In this document: positions 26,510 to 36,169 of the stretch, one piece after another | How positions within the stretch are numbered: the stretch's first letter is position 1 | How the letters are laid out: the number at the start of each line of letters is the position of its first letter | From: Bradyrhizobium sp. SRL28 | GTDB lineage: Bacteria > Pseudomonadota > Alphaproteobacteria > Rhizobiales > Xanthobacteraceae | Assembly: GCF_018596315.1 (NCBI RefSeq) | Contig: NZ_JAHEAG010000002.1 | Span: 310,001 to 374,000, forward strand | Direction of reading: 5' to 3' | Length of the DNA: 64,000 bases | Position numbers and translations under genes: made by a program | The notes under the pieces: model-generated | The model's input: only the letters and a program-made list of their open reading frames with translations | Database searches by the model: none | What the model was told of the DNA's origin: nothing

Positions 26510-27508
26510 ATGACCGACGACCTTTGGCTCAAGACCTCGATCATGGCAAAGCGCGGCCTTGCCAAAGGCCAGGCTGGAAAGCGCCACGAGCTCACGATCG
26601 AGGGGCAGGGCAGTTTCCACTACGTCTATGGGCCTTACACGAAGCCGGTTCTCACCATCGATCCCGGCGACGTCGTCGCGGTCGAGACCGAAGACGCCTT
26701 CGGCGGCGTCATCACCAGCGAGCAGGACAGCCCGACGGCGAAGTTGAAGTTTCCCTTCCTCAATCCGCAATGCGGGCCGATTGCCGTCAACGGGATCGAG
26801 AAGGGCGATTGTCTGGCTGTGCATATTCATGCCGTGGAGACAAGGGGCGCGCAGCCGGCCGGCAAGACCTGCATCATTCCGGAATTCGGTGGCCTTGTCG
26901 GAACGGCGTCCACCGCGTTGCTTAATCCGCCGTTACCCGAACGGGTGAGGGTGATGCACGTCGACAAGAACGGCGTGCGCTGGAGCGACAAGATCACGCT
27001 GCCTTATCAGCCGTTTATCGGAACCATTGGAATCTCGCCGGAGATCGAGGCGATCTCGTCGCTGCAGCCGGATTATCACGGCGGCAATATGGACCTGCCG
27101 GACGTCGCGCCCGGCGCGATTCTGTACTTCCCCGTGCATGTCAAAGGTGGTTTTCTCTATGTCGGCGATTGCCACGCCGCCCAGGGCGATGGCGAATTGT
27201 CGGGCGTTGCGATCGAACAGCGCGCCACCGTCACGATGCAGATCGACGTCATCAAGGGCTGGAGCTTTGCCTGGCCGCGGCTTGAGACAAAGGATTTTGT
27301 CATGACGATCGGCAGCGCCCGGCCGCTCGAAGATGCGGCGCGCATCGCCTATCGCGAACTGGTTCGCTGGATGAGCGCGGACTACGGCTTCGACGAGATC
27401 GACGCCTACATGCTGCTCAGCCAGGCCGGACGGATCCGGCTCGGCAACATGGTCGACCCGAAATACACGATGGGCGCGTCAATACTGAAAAAATACCTGA
27501 TTTCATGA
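26510..27508 (+). CDS. fmdA: Acetamidase/formamidase (FmdA/AmdA family)
   Basis: 332 residues. Typical early segment GQGSFHYVYGPYTKPVLTIDPGD and EDAFGG, then HAVETRGAQPAGKTCIIPEFGG and VGDCHAAQGDGELSGVAIE, which holds the conserved His/Glu metal or catalytic residues of this family. It would release ammonia from short amides such as formamide. It lies 66 bp after amidase 1 and 30 bp before the transporter binding protein, so it belongs to the same operon. Start 26510 chosen where homologous sequence begins. Confidence 0.9.
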   Translation: MTDDLWLKTSIMAKRGLAKGQAGKRHELTIEGQGSFHYVYGPYTKPVLTIDPGDVVAVETEDAFGGVITSEQDSPTAKLKFPFLNPQCGPIAVNGIEKGDCLAVHIHAVETRGAQPAGKTCIIPEFGGLVGTASTALLNPPLPERVRVMHVDKNGVRWSDKITLPYQPFIGTIGISPEIEAISSLQPDYHGGNMDLPDVAPGAILYFPVHVKGGFLYVGDCHAAQGDGELSGVAIEQRATVTMQIDVIKGWSFAWPRLETKDFVMTIGSARPLEDAARIAYRELVRWMSADYGFDEIDAYMLLSQAGRIRLGNMVDPKYTMGASILKKYLIS

Positions 27509-27538
27509 ATCATCGGCAACCGCGAGGAGGACAGGGCC

Positions 27539-28762
27539 ATGAGAGTCGATCGCAGAACGTTTTTGCAAAGTACGGCTGCTACCGCTGCCGCCGGGATGTT
27601 TTCCTCCAGCGCCTGGGCGGAAGATCCAATCAACGTGGCCAGCATCCACGATCTCTCCGGCGGCCTCGATATCTACGGCAAGCCGATGGTCGATGCCTTG
27701 ACCCTTGCCATCGAGGAAGCCAATGCGGCAGGCGGGTTGCTGGGCCGGCAGATAAAGCTGATCAACTACGACACCCAGTCCAACATGCAGCTCTACACGC
27801 AGTTCGCGCAGCAGGCGGCGCTGAAGGACAAGGTCGCGGTGGTCCATGGCGGCATCACCTCGGCCTCCCGCGAGGTAATCCGGCCGGTGCTCGGCAAATT
27901 CAAGACACTGTATTTCTACAACACCCAATATGAGGGTGGCGTCTGCGACCGCAACCAGTTCGATACCGGCGTGACACCGGCGCAGACGGTGGAAAAGCTG
28001 GTGCCTCACGCCATGAAGAAATGGGGCAAGAAGGTTTACGTGATCGCGGCCGACTACAACTACGGCCAGATCACCTCGCAATGGGTGAAGAAATACGTCA
28101 CCGAAAATGGCGGCGAGGTGCCCTCGATCGACTTCTTCCCGCTCGACGTCACCAATTTTGGTCCGACCATCTCCAAGATCCAGGCGGCGAAGCCCGACTT
28201 CGTCTGGTCGGCGCTGGTCGGCGGTGCGCACATCTCGTTCTACCGCCAATGGGCGGCGGCCGGCATGCGCAAGAGCATTCCGATGGCGTCAACCACCTTT
28301 GCGGTCGGTAACGAGCACATCGTGCTGTCGCCCGACGAATGCAACGGCATGCTGGTCTGCTACAACTACTTCCAGGATCTGAAGAACCCGGTGAACGAGA
28401 AATTTGTCGCCAGCTTCCACAAGCGGTTTGGCGCCGATTACCCAAACATTACCGAACTTGCGATGGGAACCTACCAGGGGTTCCGGTTATGGGCAGAAGC
28501 GGTCAAGAAGGCCGGGAGCGTCGATCGGATCAAGGTTATCGATGCTCTCGAAACCGGGATCAGCATCGATGCGCCGTCCGGCAAGGTCACGATCGATCCG
28601 CCGACGCATCATTGCGTGCTCGACGTGCACATCGCCGAAGTTACCGACAAGAAGCTCAAGGTGCTCGAAGATTTCGCCCAGCAGAAGCCGGCCGATACCG
28701 CCGCCGTCTGCGACCTCATCAAGAACCCCAACGACAACCAGCAATACGTGATCAAGATTTGA
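27539..28762 (+). CDS. Amide/urea-type ABC transporter binding protein
   Basis: 407 residues. A twin-arginine signal (MRVDRRTFLQSTAATAAAG) precedes a type I periplasmic binding domain: INVASIHDLSGGLDIYGKPM, INYDTQSNMQLYTQFAQQAA and YFYNTQYEGGVCDRNQF. This places it in the FmdD/UrtA/AmiC branch of branched-chain amino acid binding proteins. GAGGAGG precedes the ATG. With the following four genes it forms a complete uptake system, probably for short amides or urea given the flanking amidases (inference). Confidence 0.9.
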   Translation: MRVDRRTFLQSTAATAAAGMFSSSAWAEDPINVASIHDLSGGLDIYGKPMVDALTLAIEEANAAGGLLGRQIKLINYDTQSNMQLYTQFAQQAALKDKVAVVHGGITSASREVIRPVLGKFKTLYFYNTQYEGGVCDRNQFDTGVTPAQTVEKLVPHAMKKWGKKVYVIAADYNYGQITSQWVKKYVTENGGEVPSIDFFPLDVTNFGPTISKIQAAKPDFVWSALVGGAHISFYRQWAAAGMRKSIPMASTTFAVGNEHIVLSPDECNGMLVCYNYFQDLKNPVNEKFVASFHKRFGADYPNITELAMGTYQGFRLWAEAVKKAGSVDRIKVIDALETGISIDAPSGKVTIDPPTHHCVLDVHIAEVTDKKLKVLEDFAQQKPADTAAVCDLIKNPNDNQQYVIKI

Positions 28763-28801
28763 GGACGGGTCTGCCCCGGATCTTGCTTGGGAAAGGTAAA
28801 C

Positions 28802-29668
28802 GTGGATCTCGTTGCTCTCCTGGCAATCCAGGTCCTTTACGCGATCGCCAGTCTGGCGCTGATCAGCGTCGGGCTGGCGATTATCTTCGGCATGATGCGC
28901 GTCATCAATCTCGCCCATGGCGAGTTCCTGATGCTCGGCGGTTATGCGGCGATCGTTGCGACCAACAACGGCGTCAACATCTGGCTGTCGATGCTGGTGG
29001 TCGCGCCAATCGTGGTCGGCCTCATCGGTGTCGTCGTCGAGCGAACCATTATTCGCTTTCTCTATGGTCGCATGATCGACACCATGCTCGCGACCTGGGG
29101 CCTGAGCCTGTTCCTGGTCGGGCTGACGACGGCGATCTTCGGCAATACCACCGTCGGCATTTCGGCGCCGCTCGGCAGTTTCCAGATCGGCGCCTATCGC
29201 ACCAGCGCCTACACGCTGTTCGTGATCGCTGTTGCGGCCGTGGTGCTGGCGGCGATCTTCGCCGTGATGCGCTGGACACGGCTCGGGCTGATTGCCCGTG
29301 GCACGATGCAGAACGCCAACATGGCGGCGGCGCTGGGTGTCAATCCGCCCCGCGTCTACGCGATTACTTTCGGCGTCGGCGCCGCGTTGTCGGGTCTCGC
29401 CGGCGCCGTGCTGGCGCCGGTCTCCGGCGTGTTTCCGACCATCGGCGTCGCCTATGTCGCCAAATCCTTCATCACGGTGATCGGCGGTGGCGCCGCTATC
29501 CTCACCGGCACGGTTTCGGCGTCCGCGCTGTTCGGCACGATCAATCAGATCGCTACCTTCGTCACCACGCCCGTGTTCGGCGAGGTGGCCTTGCTCGGCG
29601 CCGCCATCGTCCTGATCCGCCTGCTGCCGCAAGGCATCACTGGCCGCTTCTTCCGGAGGGGGCTGTGA
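28802..29668 (+). CDS. livH: ABC permease, LivH type
   Basis: 288 residues with about eight hydrophobic helices. Family marks LISVGLAIIFGMMRVINLAHGEF and LGLIARGTMQNANMAAALGVNPP are seen. Start taken as GTG 28802, with GGGAAAGG in front; a TTG at 28787 is the alternative. It overlaps the livM start by four bases. One half of the membrane channel for the amide-type transporter. Confidence 0.9.
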   Translation: MDLVALLAIQVLYAIASLALISVGLAIIFGMMRVINLAHGEFLMLGGYAAIVATNNGVNIWLSMLVVAPIVVGLIGVVVERTIIRFLYGRMIDTMLATWGLSLFLVGLTTAIFGNTTVGISAPLGSFQIGAYRTSAYTLFVIAVAAVVLAAIFAVMRWTRLGLIARGTMQNANMAAALGVNPPRVYAITFGVGAALSGLAGAVLAPVSGVFPTIGVAYVAKSFITVIGGGAAILTGTVSASALFGTINQIATFVTTPVFGEVALLGAAIVLIRLLPQGITGRFFRRGL

Positions 29669-30741
29669 ACGGCCGCGCGCTCAATCTTCTGGGTCTCGGC
29701 CTCGTCGCCGTGATTGGCATCGCGTTCCTGGTGCTGATACCGCGTCTGTTCGAACTGGATGTGGTGCTGGAACTCACGGTCTACATGATCATGGCGATCC
29801 TGGCGCTCAGCCTGGCGCTGATCTGGGGCTATGGCGGCATCCTTTGTTTCGGGCAATCGGCCTTCTTTGGCCTTGGCGCCTACACCTATGCCATCGCGGT
29901 GTTCAACATCGGCGAGAGCACGATTCCGCTGCTGCTTGCGATCGTTCTGCCCGCCGCCTTCGCCGCGCTGCTGGGCTATTTCATGTTCTATGGCCGCATC
30001 AGCGACGTCTATCTCGGCGTCATCACGCTGACGGTGACGCTGATCCTGTTCAATTCGGTCAATTCCACCGCGGGACCGGAGTTTCGCATCGGGTCGGCGC
30101 GGCTCGGCGGCTTCAACGGCATTCCCGGCATTCCGCCGCTCAATTTCCCCGGCAACAAGGCTTCACCGATCGACCTCGAGGGTATGTTCTATCTTGCGAC
30201 CATTTCGCTCCTCGCAACCTATTTCGGATTGCGGCTGCTGCTTGCGAGCCGCTTCGGCCGCATCATCGTTGGCATAAGGGAAAACGAACGGCGCGCCGAA
30301 CTGCTGGGCTATGATCCGCGGGCCTACAAGCTCGCGACCTTCACGATCGGCGGTGCGCTTGCGGGATTTGCCGGTTGCCTGTTCGCCAATTGGGGAAATT
30401 TCGTCAGCCCCACGATCTTCGGCCTCGCCCAATCCGCGCAGATCATCATTTGGGTGATTGTCGGCGGGCGCGGCACACTGATCGGTCCGATCGTCGGCTG
30501 CATCGGCATTCAATGGCTCACCACCGCGCTCGGCGCCAACCAGCCGAGCGGCGGCCCGGATTGGTGGGCCAAGATCTTTGCCAATGCGCCGTTGATCCTC
30601 GGTATCATCCTGATCGCCTTCGTATTGCTGGTGCCGAAAGGGCTGGTGCCCACGCTCGGCGATCTCGGCCAATGGCTGCTGTCTTCACGCGGCAAGCGGG
30701 CCAAGACGCGGCTGGAGCCCAAACGGGCGGAGGAGGGCTGA
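29665..30741 (+). CDS. livM: ABC permease, LivM type
   Basis: 358 residues starting at GTG 29665 (GTGA overlap with livH, GGAGGGG before it). Marks: LALSLALIWGYGGILCFGQSAFFGLGAY near the N-terminus and GRIIVGIRENERRAELLGYDPRAYKL in the cytoplasmic loop. The open frame extends upstream through livH and the binding-protein gene, but that part is out-of-frame shadow. Ends one base into the livG start. Confidence 0.9.
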   Translation: MNGRALNLLGLGLVAVIGIAFLVLIPRLFELDVVLELTVYMIMAILALSLALIWGYGGILCFGQSAFFGLGAYTYAIAVFNIGESTIPLLLAIVLPAAFAALLGYFMFYGRISDVYLGVITLTVTLILFNSVNSTAGPEFRIGSARLGGFNGIPGIPPLNFPGNKASPIDLEGMFYLATISLLATYFGLRLLLASRFGRIIVGIRENERRAELLGYDPRAYKLATFTIGGALAGFAGCLFANWGNFVSPTIFGLAQSAQIIIWVIVGGRGTLIGPIVGCIGIQWLTTALGANQPSGGPDWWAKIFANAPLILGIILIAFVLLVPKGLVPTLGDLGQWLLSSRGKRAKTRLEPKRAEEG

Positions 30742-31463
30742 TGACCGAGCCGCTGCTGCAGACCCGGGATCTCAGCATGCATTTCGGCGGTGTTCGTGCC
30801 GTGCGCCACGTCGACTTCTCGCTTGCCGAAGGGGAGTTGCGCTGCCTTATCGGCCCGAACGGCGCTGGCAAGAGCACCTTCTTCAAGATGCTGACCGGGC
30901 AGCTGCAACCAACTCATGGACACATCCTGTTCCGTGGCCAGGAGATCTCCTACGCCCACGCCCATGAGATCGCGCGGCTTGGCATCGGCATCAAGACCCA
31001 GGTCCCCAGCGTGTTCGACGGTCTCTCGGTGCGTGAAAACATCTGGCTGGCGGCGAACCGAATCCATTCTCGGGCGCAAACCAAACGCGTCGTCGACGAG
31101 ATGCTGGAACGGGTCGGCCTGACCGAAGCAGCCGAGCGCCTGGTCGGCCAGCTCGCCCATGGGCAGCGGCAATGGGTCGAACTCGGCCTCGTACTGGCCA
31201 CCGATCCTCAATTGATCCTGCTCGACGAGCCCGCCGCCGGCATGACGCATGAGGAGGTCCACAAAACTGCCGAACTGGTGCGCGAGATCAACCGTACCAA
31301 GGCGCTGATCGTCGTCGAGCACGACATGCAGTTCATCCGCATGATCGCCAAACAGGTCACCGTGTTCAACCAGGGCAGCGTGCTGGTCGAGGATACGGTG
31401 GAAAGCATCATGCGCAATCCGCAGGTGCGCGACATCTATCTGGGTAAACAGGCGGCCGCATGA
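30741..31463 (+). CDS. livG: ABC ATP-binding protein, LivG type
   Basis: 240 residues. Walker A GPNGAGKST near residue 36, Walker B LILLDEPAAGMT, and the switch VVEHDM. The signature is degenerate, LAHGQRQWVELG in place of LSGGQ, which is usual for UrtD-like members of this family and again points to urea or amide transport. ATG 30741 overlaps the livM stop by one base. Confidence 0.9.
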   Translation: MTEPLLQTRDLSMHFGGVRAVRHVDFSLAEGELRCLIGPNGAGKSTFFKMLTGQLQPTHGHILFRGQEISYAHAHEIARLGIGIKTQVPSVFDGLSVRENIWLAANRIHSRAQTKRVVDEMLERVGLTEAAERLVGQLAHGQRQWVELGLVLATDPQLILLDEPAAGMTHEEVHKTAELVREINRTKALIVVEHDMQFIRMIAKQVTVFNQGSVLVEDTVESIMRNPQVRDIYLGKQAAA

Positions 31464-32167
31464 TGCTCGATGTACAGGGACTGCGAACGGGATATGGCCG
31501 CATTCCGATTCTCAACGGGGTGAGCTTCTCCGTCAACGAGGGCGAATTCATCGGCATTCTCGGCCACAACGGCATGGGCAAGACGACGCTCCTGAAAGCG
31601 CTGATGGGTTTTTTGCCGGCGACCGGCGGGCGCGTGATGTTTGGCCATGACGACGTCACGACGGTCGAACCTTATCGGCGCGCGCGGCTAGGGCTCGGCT
31701 ACGTGCCGCAGGGCCGCGAGATCTTCCCTGGGCTTACCGTCTACGAGAATCTGCGCATGGGCTGCAGCACGCAGGATAGCGCCGAGGAGGACATCATCGC
31801 CGCCGTGCTGGAGGAGTTTCCCCGCCTGAAGGCGTTGCTCGACCGCACCGGCGGAGCACTCTCGGGCGGCGAGCAGCAACTATTGGCGATGGCGCGCTGC
31901 CTTTGCGGCGACCCGCGTCTGGTTCTGCTGGATGAGCCGACGGAGGGCATTCAGCCGTCCATCATCGACGAGATCGTCGAGACCCTGCAGCGTTTGCGGG
32001 CCAAGCGCGGCCTCACGATGATCCTGGTCGAGCAGAATCTCGACTTCATCGCCGCACTCTCGCAACGCATCCTTATCATCCAGAAGGGGGCGATCACCCG
32101 GGAAGTAGCGCCGGCCGAACTGGGCGATGCAAGTCTGGTTGGAGAATTCGTCGGTATCGCAACGTAA
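31460..32167 (+). CDS. livF: ABC ATP-binding protein, LivF type
   Basis: 235 residues. Walker A GHNGMGKTT, signature LSGGEQQLLAMARCL, Walker B LVLLDEPTEGIQPS, and the LivF/UrtE-specific VEQNLDF. ATG overlaps the livG stop by four bases. Completes the binding protein, two permease, two ATPase set. The second amidase follows after 41 bp with its own GAGGGAG site. Confidence 0.9.
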   Translation: MMLDVQGLRTGYGRIPILNGVSFSVNEGEFIGILGHNGMGKTTLLKALMGFLPATGGRVMFGHDDVTTVEPYRRARLGLGYVPQGREIFPGLTVYENLRMGCSTQDSAEEDIIAAVLEEFPRLKALLDRTGGALSGGEQQLLAMARCLCGDPRLVLLDEPTEGIQPSIIDEIVETLQRLRAKRGLTMILVEQNLDFIAALSQRILIIQKGAITREVAPAELGDASLVGEFVGIAT

Positions 32168-32208
32168 AGCCCGCTTCTCGCGGGCATGATCAGAGGGAGA
32201 CCCAAGCC

Positions 32209-33723
32209 ATGGCAGTCAGGAGACCCACACTCGATCAACTGCGCAGCGTCGCCGAAGACCTCGGCATGCATATGGGCGACGAAGAGCTCAAATCCTACGA
32301 CGCCCTGATGCAGGCGAACTACGCTGCCTACGAAGCGGTCGACGCCATGCCGGACTATGTTCCGGCGGTGAAATATCCGCGTACGCCTGGCTATCGCCCG
32401 GAAGGCGAGGAGAACAAATACAACGCCTGGTACGTCAAGACCGAGATCAAGGGCGCCCCCAGCGGCAAGCTTGCCGGCAAGACCATCGCGCTGAAGGACA
32501 ACATCTGCCTCGCCGGCGTTCCCATGATGAACGGCGCCTCGACCCTCGAAGGCTACACGCCTGAGACGGATGCGACCATCGTCACCCGCATGCTCGATGC
32601 CGGCGGCACCATCATCGGGAAGGTCCATTGCGAATATTTCTGCTTCTCCGGCGGGAGCCACACCTGCGCTGCCGGTCCGGTCCACAATCCGCACAAGATG
32701 GGCTACTCCGCGGGCGGCTCGTCGTCGGGCAGTGCGGTCGTGGTGGCGACCGGTGAGGCCGATATGGCGATCGGTGGCGACCAGGGCGGATCGATCCGCA
32801 TTCCGGCGGCCTTCAGCGGCATTTACGGGATGAAGGCCACCTATGGCCTCGTGCCTTATACCGGCGTGATGCCGATCGAGCTCACGATCGATCACACGGG
32901 CCCGATGACGGCCAATGTCCGCGACAACGCGCTGCTGCTGGAGGTGCTGGCGGGTGCGGATGGACTCGATCCCCGCCAAGGCGCGCTCAGGGTTGCGAAG
33001 TATACCGACGAGATCGGCGGCGGCGTCAGGGGATTGCGTATCGGCGTCGTCAAGGAAGGCTTTGGGCATCCGAGCTCGGAGGCGGACGTCGATGCCAAGG
33101 TCAAGGCGGGCGCCGACCTGTTCCGCAAGCTCGGCGCCACCGTCGAGGAAATCTCAATCCCGATGCATCTCGCGGCGCCCGCGATCTGGTTGCCGATCGC
33201 CGCCGAAGGCGCCACCGAGTTCATGATGAAGGGCAACGGCATGGGGACGAATTGGCGCGGTCTCTACAATACCACGCTGCTTGACGCCCACTCGGCCTGG
33301 AAGCATCGCGCCGACGAATTGTCTGACAGTCTCAAGATCACGATGCTGCTCGGCCAATATTTCACAAAGCACTATCGCGGTCACTTCTACGCCAAGGCGC
33401 AGAATTTGAACCGCAAGCTGCGCGCTACCTATGACGCGGCGATGAGCAATTACGACCTGCTGTTGATGCCGACCTTGCCCATGAAGGCGACGCCGCTGCC
33501 GCCGCCGGACGCGCCGCGCGAACTCTATATCCAGCGCGCGTTCGAAATGGTTCCCAACACCGCGCCGTTCAACGCCAGCGGACATCCGGCAATGAGCCTT
33601 CCCTGTGGCATGAGCAACGGTCTGCCGGTCGGGCTGATGTTGATCGGCAAGTATTTTGACGAGCCGACAATCTATCGGGCCGCCGCCGCGTTCGAAGGCG
33701 CAGGCGACTGGAGGAAGATGTAA
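32209..33723 (+). CDS. Amidase 2 (amidase-signature family), paralogue of amidase 1
   Basis: 504 residues with triad Lys96 (IALKDN), Ser171 (AGGSSSGSA) and Ser195 (GGDQGGSIR), at the same residue numbers as amidase 1. Long identical stretches (for example NIC-AGVPMMNG and GGDQGGSIR) mark an old tandem-type duplication, now separated by the transporter genes. Differences around residues 135-150 and 200-215 suggest different substrate range. Ribosome site GAGGGAG. Preceded by livF, followed by an SDR. Confidence 0.9.
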   Translation: MAVRRPTLDQLRSVAEDLGMHMGDEELKSYDALMQANYAAYEAVDAMPDYVPAVKYPRTPGYRPEGEENKYNAWYVKTEIKGAPSGKLAGKTIALKDNICLAGVPMMNGASTLEGYTPETDATIVTRMLDAGGTIIGKVHCEYFCFSGGSHTCAAGPVHNPHKMGYSAGGSSSGSAVVVATGEADMAIGGDQGGSIRIPAAFSGIYGMKATYGLVPYTGVMPIELTIDHTGPMTANVRDNALLLEVLAGADGLDPRQGALRVAKYTDEIGGGVRGLRIGVVKEGFGHPSSEADVDAKVKAGADLFRKLGATVEEISIPMHLAAPAIWLPIAAEGATEFMMKGNGMGTNWRGLYNTTLLDAHSAWKHRADELSDSLKITMLLGQYFTKHYRGHFYAKAQNLNRKLRATYDAAMSNYDLLLMPTLPMKATPLPPPDAPRELYIQRAFEMVPNTAPFNASGHPAMSLPCGMSNGLPVGLMLIGKYFDEPTIYRAAAAFEGAGDWRKM

Positions 33724-33783
33724 CCGGACCGAGGCGGCCTGCCGGCATGCGAGCAGGCCGCCGCACCAGCAACGGAGGCGACC

Positions 33784-34539
33784 ATGGATCTCGGACTAAA
33801 GGGAAAGCGCGCGCTCGTGACCGGCGGTAGCAAGGGCATTGGGCTTGCGATCGCCGAGCTGTTTGCAGCCGAGGGCGCCAACGTCGCGATCTGCGCGCGG
33901 AATGCCGACGAGGTCGGTAATGTCGTGAAGAGCCTGTTGGCGAAAGGCGTCAAATCGTGGGGCAGGGCGGTTGATGTCGCCGACCCGGATGCGCTGAAGG
34001 GCTGGATTGATGGCGCCGCCGCCGAACTCGGCGGCATCGATACCATCGTGTGCAATGTCAGCGCGCTGGCGGTTGGCGATACGCCCGAGACCTGGGAGAA
34101 ATCGTTCCGCACCGACATGATGCATACCGTCAATTCCGTCGCGGCCGCGGTGCCCTATCTGGAAAAGTCGAGATCGGCCTCGATCATTATCGTCTCCAGC
34201 GTGTCGGGCTTCGAGGTCGATTTCGCCGCCGGTTCGTATGGCGCGTTCAAGGCGGCCTTGATCCACTACGCCAAGGGCCTCAGCAATCAACTGATCGCCA
34301 AGGGCATCCGCGTCAACGCGGTGTCGCCGGGCAATACCTATTTCGAAGGCGGCATCTGGCAGAATATCGAGCGCGGCATGCCCGATCTCTACAAGACGGC
34401 GATGTCGCTCAATCCGACCGGACGCATGGGGACGCCGCAGGAAGTCGCCGCTGGCGTGGTGTTCCTTGCGAGCCCGGTAGCTAGCCGCATCTCCGGCACC
34501 AACCTCATCGTCGATGGGGCTCTGACAAAGGCCGTCTAG
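33784..34539 (+). CDS. Short-chain dehydrogenase/reductase
   Basis: 251 residues. Cofactor site VTGGSKGIGLA, catalytic Ser in IIVSSVSG, YGAFK as the YxxxK pair, and PG motif VSPGNTY. Arg within ICARN near residue 40 suggests NADP(H). The usual NNAG motif reads CNVSA, an uncommon variant. Last gene of the amide operon; it may act on an alcohol or aldehyde linked to the amide substrate, but no substrate can be read. Confidence 0.85.
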   Translation: MDLGLKGKRALVTGGSKGIGLAIAELFAAEGANVAICARNADEVGNVVKSLLAKGVKSWGRAVDVADPDALKGWIDGAAAELGGIDTIVCNVSALAVGDTPETWEKSFRTDMMHTVNSVAAAVPYLEKSRSASIIIVSSVSGFEVDFAAGSYGAFKAALIHYAKGLSNQLIAKGIRVNAVSPGNTYFEGGIWQNIERGMPDLYKTAMSLNPTGRMGTPQEVAAGVVFLASPVASRISGTNLIVDGALTKAV

Positions 34540-34693
34540 CGAGCTGCTGACCGGGGTTTCGCTTGCAGCTCGTTTGGCGGGAAGACGTGTGTGCTGGCGC
34601 TCGCTCAACGTCTCCGCTACGGCAGTTTCAACGCGTGATGCTTTCTGACGCTTGATTGTCGATATGACCTCAAGAGGTTATTGGCTGAAGCTA

Positions 34694-34758
34694 GCTCAAA
34701 CTTGCCCATGATGGTTTGGAACGAGAAGTCAATTTTTTAAATAGTTAGTTAGAGGGTG
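34694..34758. repeat. Dispersed repeat, left half only
   Basis: Matches 21829-21890 in order (GCTCAAACTT, CCATGATGG, TTGGA, GTTAGAGGGTG). After TTAGAGGGTG the sequence leaves the repeat. It sits in the 327-bp gap between the SDR and lipA, just outside the carbon/redox block. Nothing else in the gap except the hairpin at 34828. Confidence 0.65.
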
Positions 34759-34827
34759 CAGGCAAGATGAAGACGTTGGGATGGTTCTGCTGAGCTAACG
34801 AGCTCGGTTTTAACCACGGGCCTGATC

Positions 34828-34854
34828 GTCGAGCACCGGAACGTGTGGCTCGAC
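34828..34854 (-). terminator. Hairpin downstream of lipA
   Basis: GTCGAGC and GCTCGAC, seven perfect pairs with a 13-nt loop, lie about 13 nt beyond the lipA stop on the minus strand. No clear T run follows, so a terminator is likely but not proven. Confidence 0.5.
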
Positions 34855-34866
34855 CACAACCAATCG

Positions 34867-35835
34867 CTAGCCCCGCCGGCGCTCACGCAGCTTGCGGAAG
34901 TCATCGCCCGCGTGGTGCGAGGAGCGTGTCAGCGGCGTGGCTGACACCAGCAGAAAGCCCTTGGCATAAGCGACCTTCTCATACGCCTCGAATTCGTCAG
35001 GGGGTACGAAGCGCATGACAGCATGGTGCTTGCGCGTGGGCTGGAGATACTGGCCAATGGTCAGGAAGTCGACGTCGGCGGAACGAAGGTCGTCCATCAA
35101 TTGCAGCACTTCGCTGCGCTCTTCGCCGAGGCCCACCATGATCCCGGACTTGGTGAAGATCTGTGCGTCGAGTTCCTTCACGCGCTGCAGCAGCCGGACC
35201 GAATGGAAATAGCGCGCGCCGGGCCGTACCGTCAGATATTTCGACGGCACCGTCTCCAGGTTATGGTTGAACACGTCGGGTTTCGCCGCAACGACCGTTT
35301 CGAGCGCGCCCTTCTTGCGTAGAAAATCTGGCGTCAGGATTTCGACCGTCGTACCCGGGCTTGCAGCGCGGATGGCCGCAATCGTCGCAGCGAAATGGGC
35401 GGCGCCTCCGTCGGCAAGGTCGTCGCGATCGACCGAGGTGACGACGACATGCTCCAGTCCCAGCTTGGCAACTGCTTCGGCGACCTTGACCGGTTCATCG
35501 GCGTCGAGCGGACCGGGCAGACCGGTGCGAACGTTGCAGAAAGCGCAGGCGCGCGTGCACGTATCGCCCATGATCATGAAGGTCGCGTGCTTCTTCGCCC
35601 AGCACTCGCCAATGTTGGGGCAGCTCGCTTCCTCGCAGACAGTCACGAGTTTGTTCTCGCGCACGATACGCTTCGTCTCGGCCCATTCGGCAGAGCCGGG
35701 AGCCTTCACGCGAATCCAGGCAGGCTTGCTCTGCATGGGCGTGTCGGGGCGATTGGCCTTTTCGGGATGACGCGGCATGTCGGGCCGCATCTTCGTTCTC
35801 GGATCGTTGTTAAGGAGATCGAGTACGACGGTCAT
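34867..35835 (-). CDS. lipA: Lipoyl synthase LipA (PDH-cluster copy)
   Basis: 322 residues, radical SAM enzyme inserting sulfur into octanoyl groups. The auxiliary cluster motif [12 protein letters not shown] and the radical SAM motif [10 protein letters not shown] are intact, and the C-terminal [10 protein letters not shown] supplies the conserved serine. It diverges from aceE, so it likely serves the three lipoyl domains encoded there. Alphaproteobacteria normally carry another lipA next to the main pdhAB operon; that cannot be checked here. Confidence 0.94.
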   Translation of the reverse strand: MTVVLDLLNNDPRTKMRPDMPRHPEKANRPDTPMQSKPAWIRVKAPGSAEWAETKRIVRENKLVTVCEEASCPNIGECWAKKHATFMIMGDTCTRACAFCNVRTGLPGPLDADEPVKVAEAVAKLGLEHVVVTSVDRDDLADGGAAHFAATIAAIRAASPGTTVEILTPDFLRKKGALETVVAAKPDVFNHNLETVPSKYLTVRPGARYFHSVRLLQRVKELDAQIFTKSGIMVGLGEERSEVLQLMDDLRSADVDFLTIGQYLQPTRKHHAVMRFVPPDEFEAYEKVAYAKGFLLVSATPLTRSSHHAGDDFRKLRERRRG

Positions 35836-36169
35836 TTGGTCAGCCTCGTGAATGCGCCGGTTGCGGACATTCAGCTATCCAAGCGAACTTCGTCAATTCG
35901 ATTCTTTGTTTCCCAGCAGCGACCCCGTCGTGACCGGACGCTGCGTTGCGGGCGCTTTCGCTTCGAGCGCGCAGGCCGGTTTCCGGCTTCGAACCTCGCA
36001 CTTGGAACCCGCCGCCGCGCCGGTCCGACATTTCGTGTGGCCCGTCCGGTTGGTTTTCCGGAGCATCAGACAGATCCGGACCGGTCGCATCGCGAGACGC
36101 GGCGGCTTGCATCGCAATATCAAGCAAAATGAATGACATGCACGCGAACCGTGGTGCCCTTCGTGGTCT

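Noticed and set aside
28339..29664. Long open frame running into livM from the binding-protein gene
   Set aside because: It is out of frame with the real binding protein and livH, which have clear family motifs; its sequence is Arg/His-rich shadow.
35836..36169. Second sigma54 promoter facing lipA on the minus strand
   Set aside because: No GG-N10-GC with flanking consensus was found on the minus strand in this gap.
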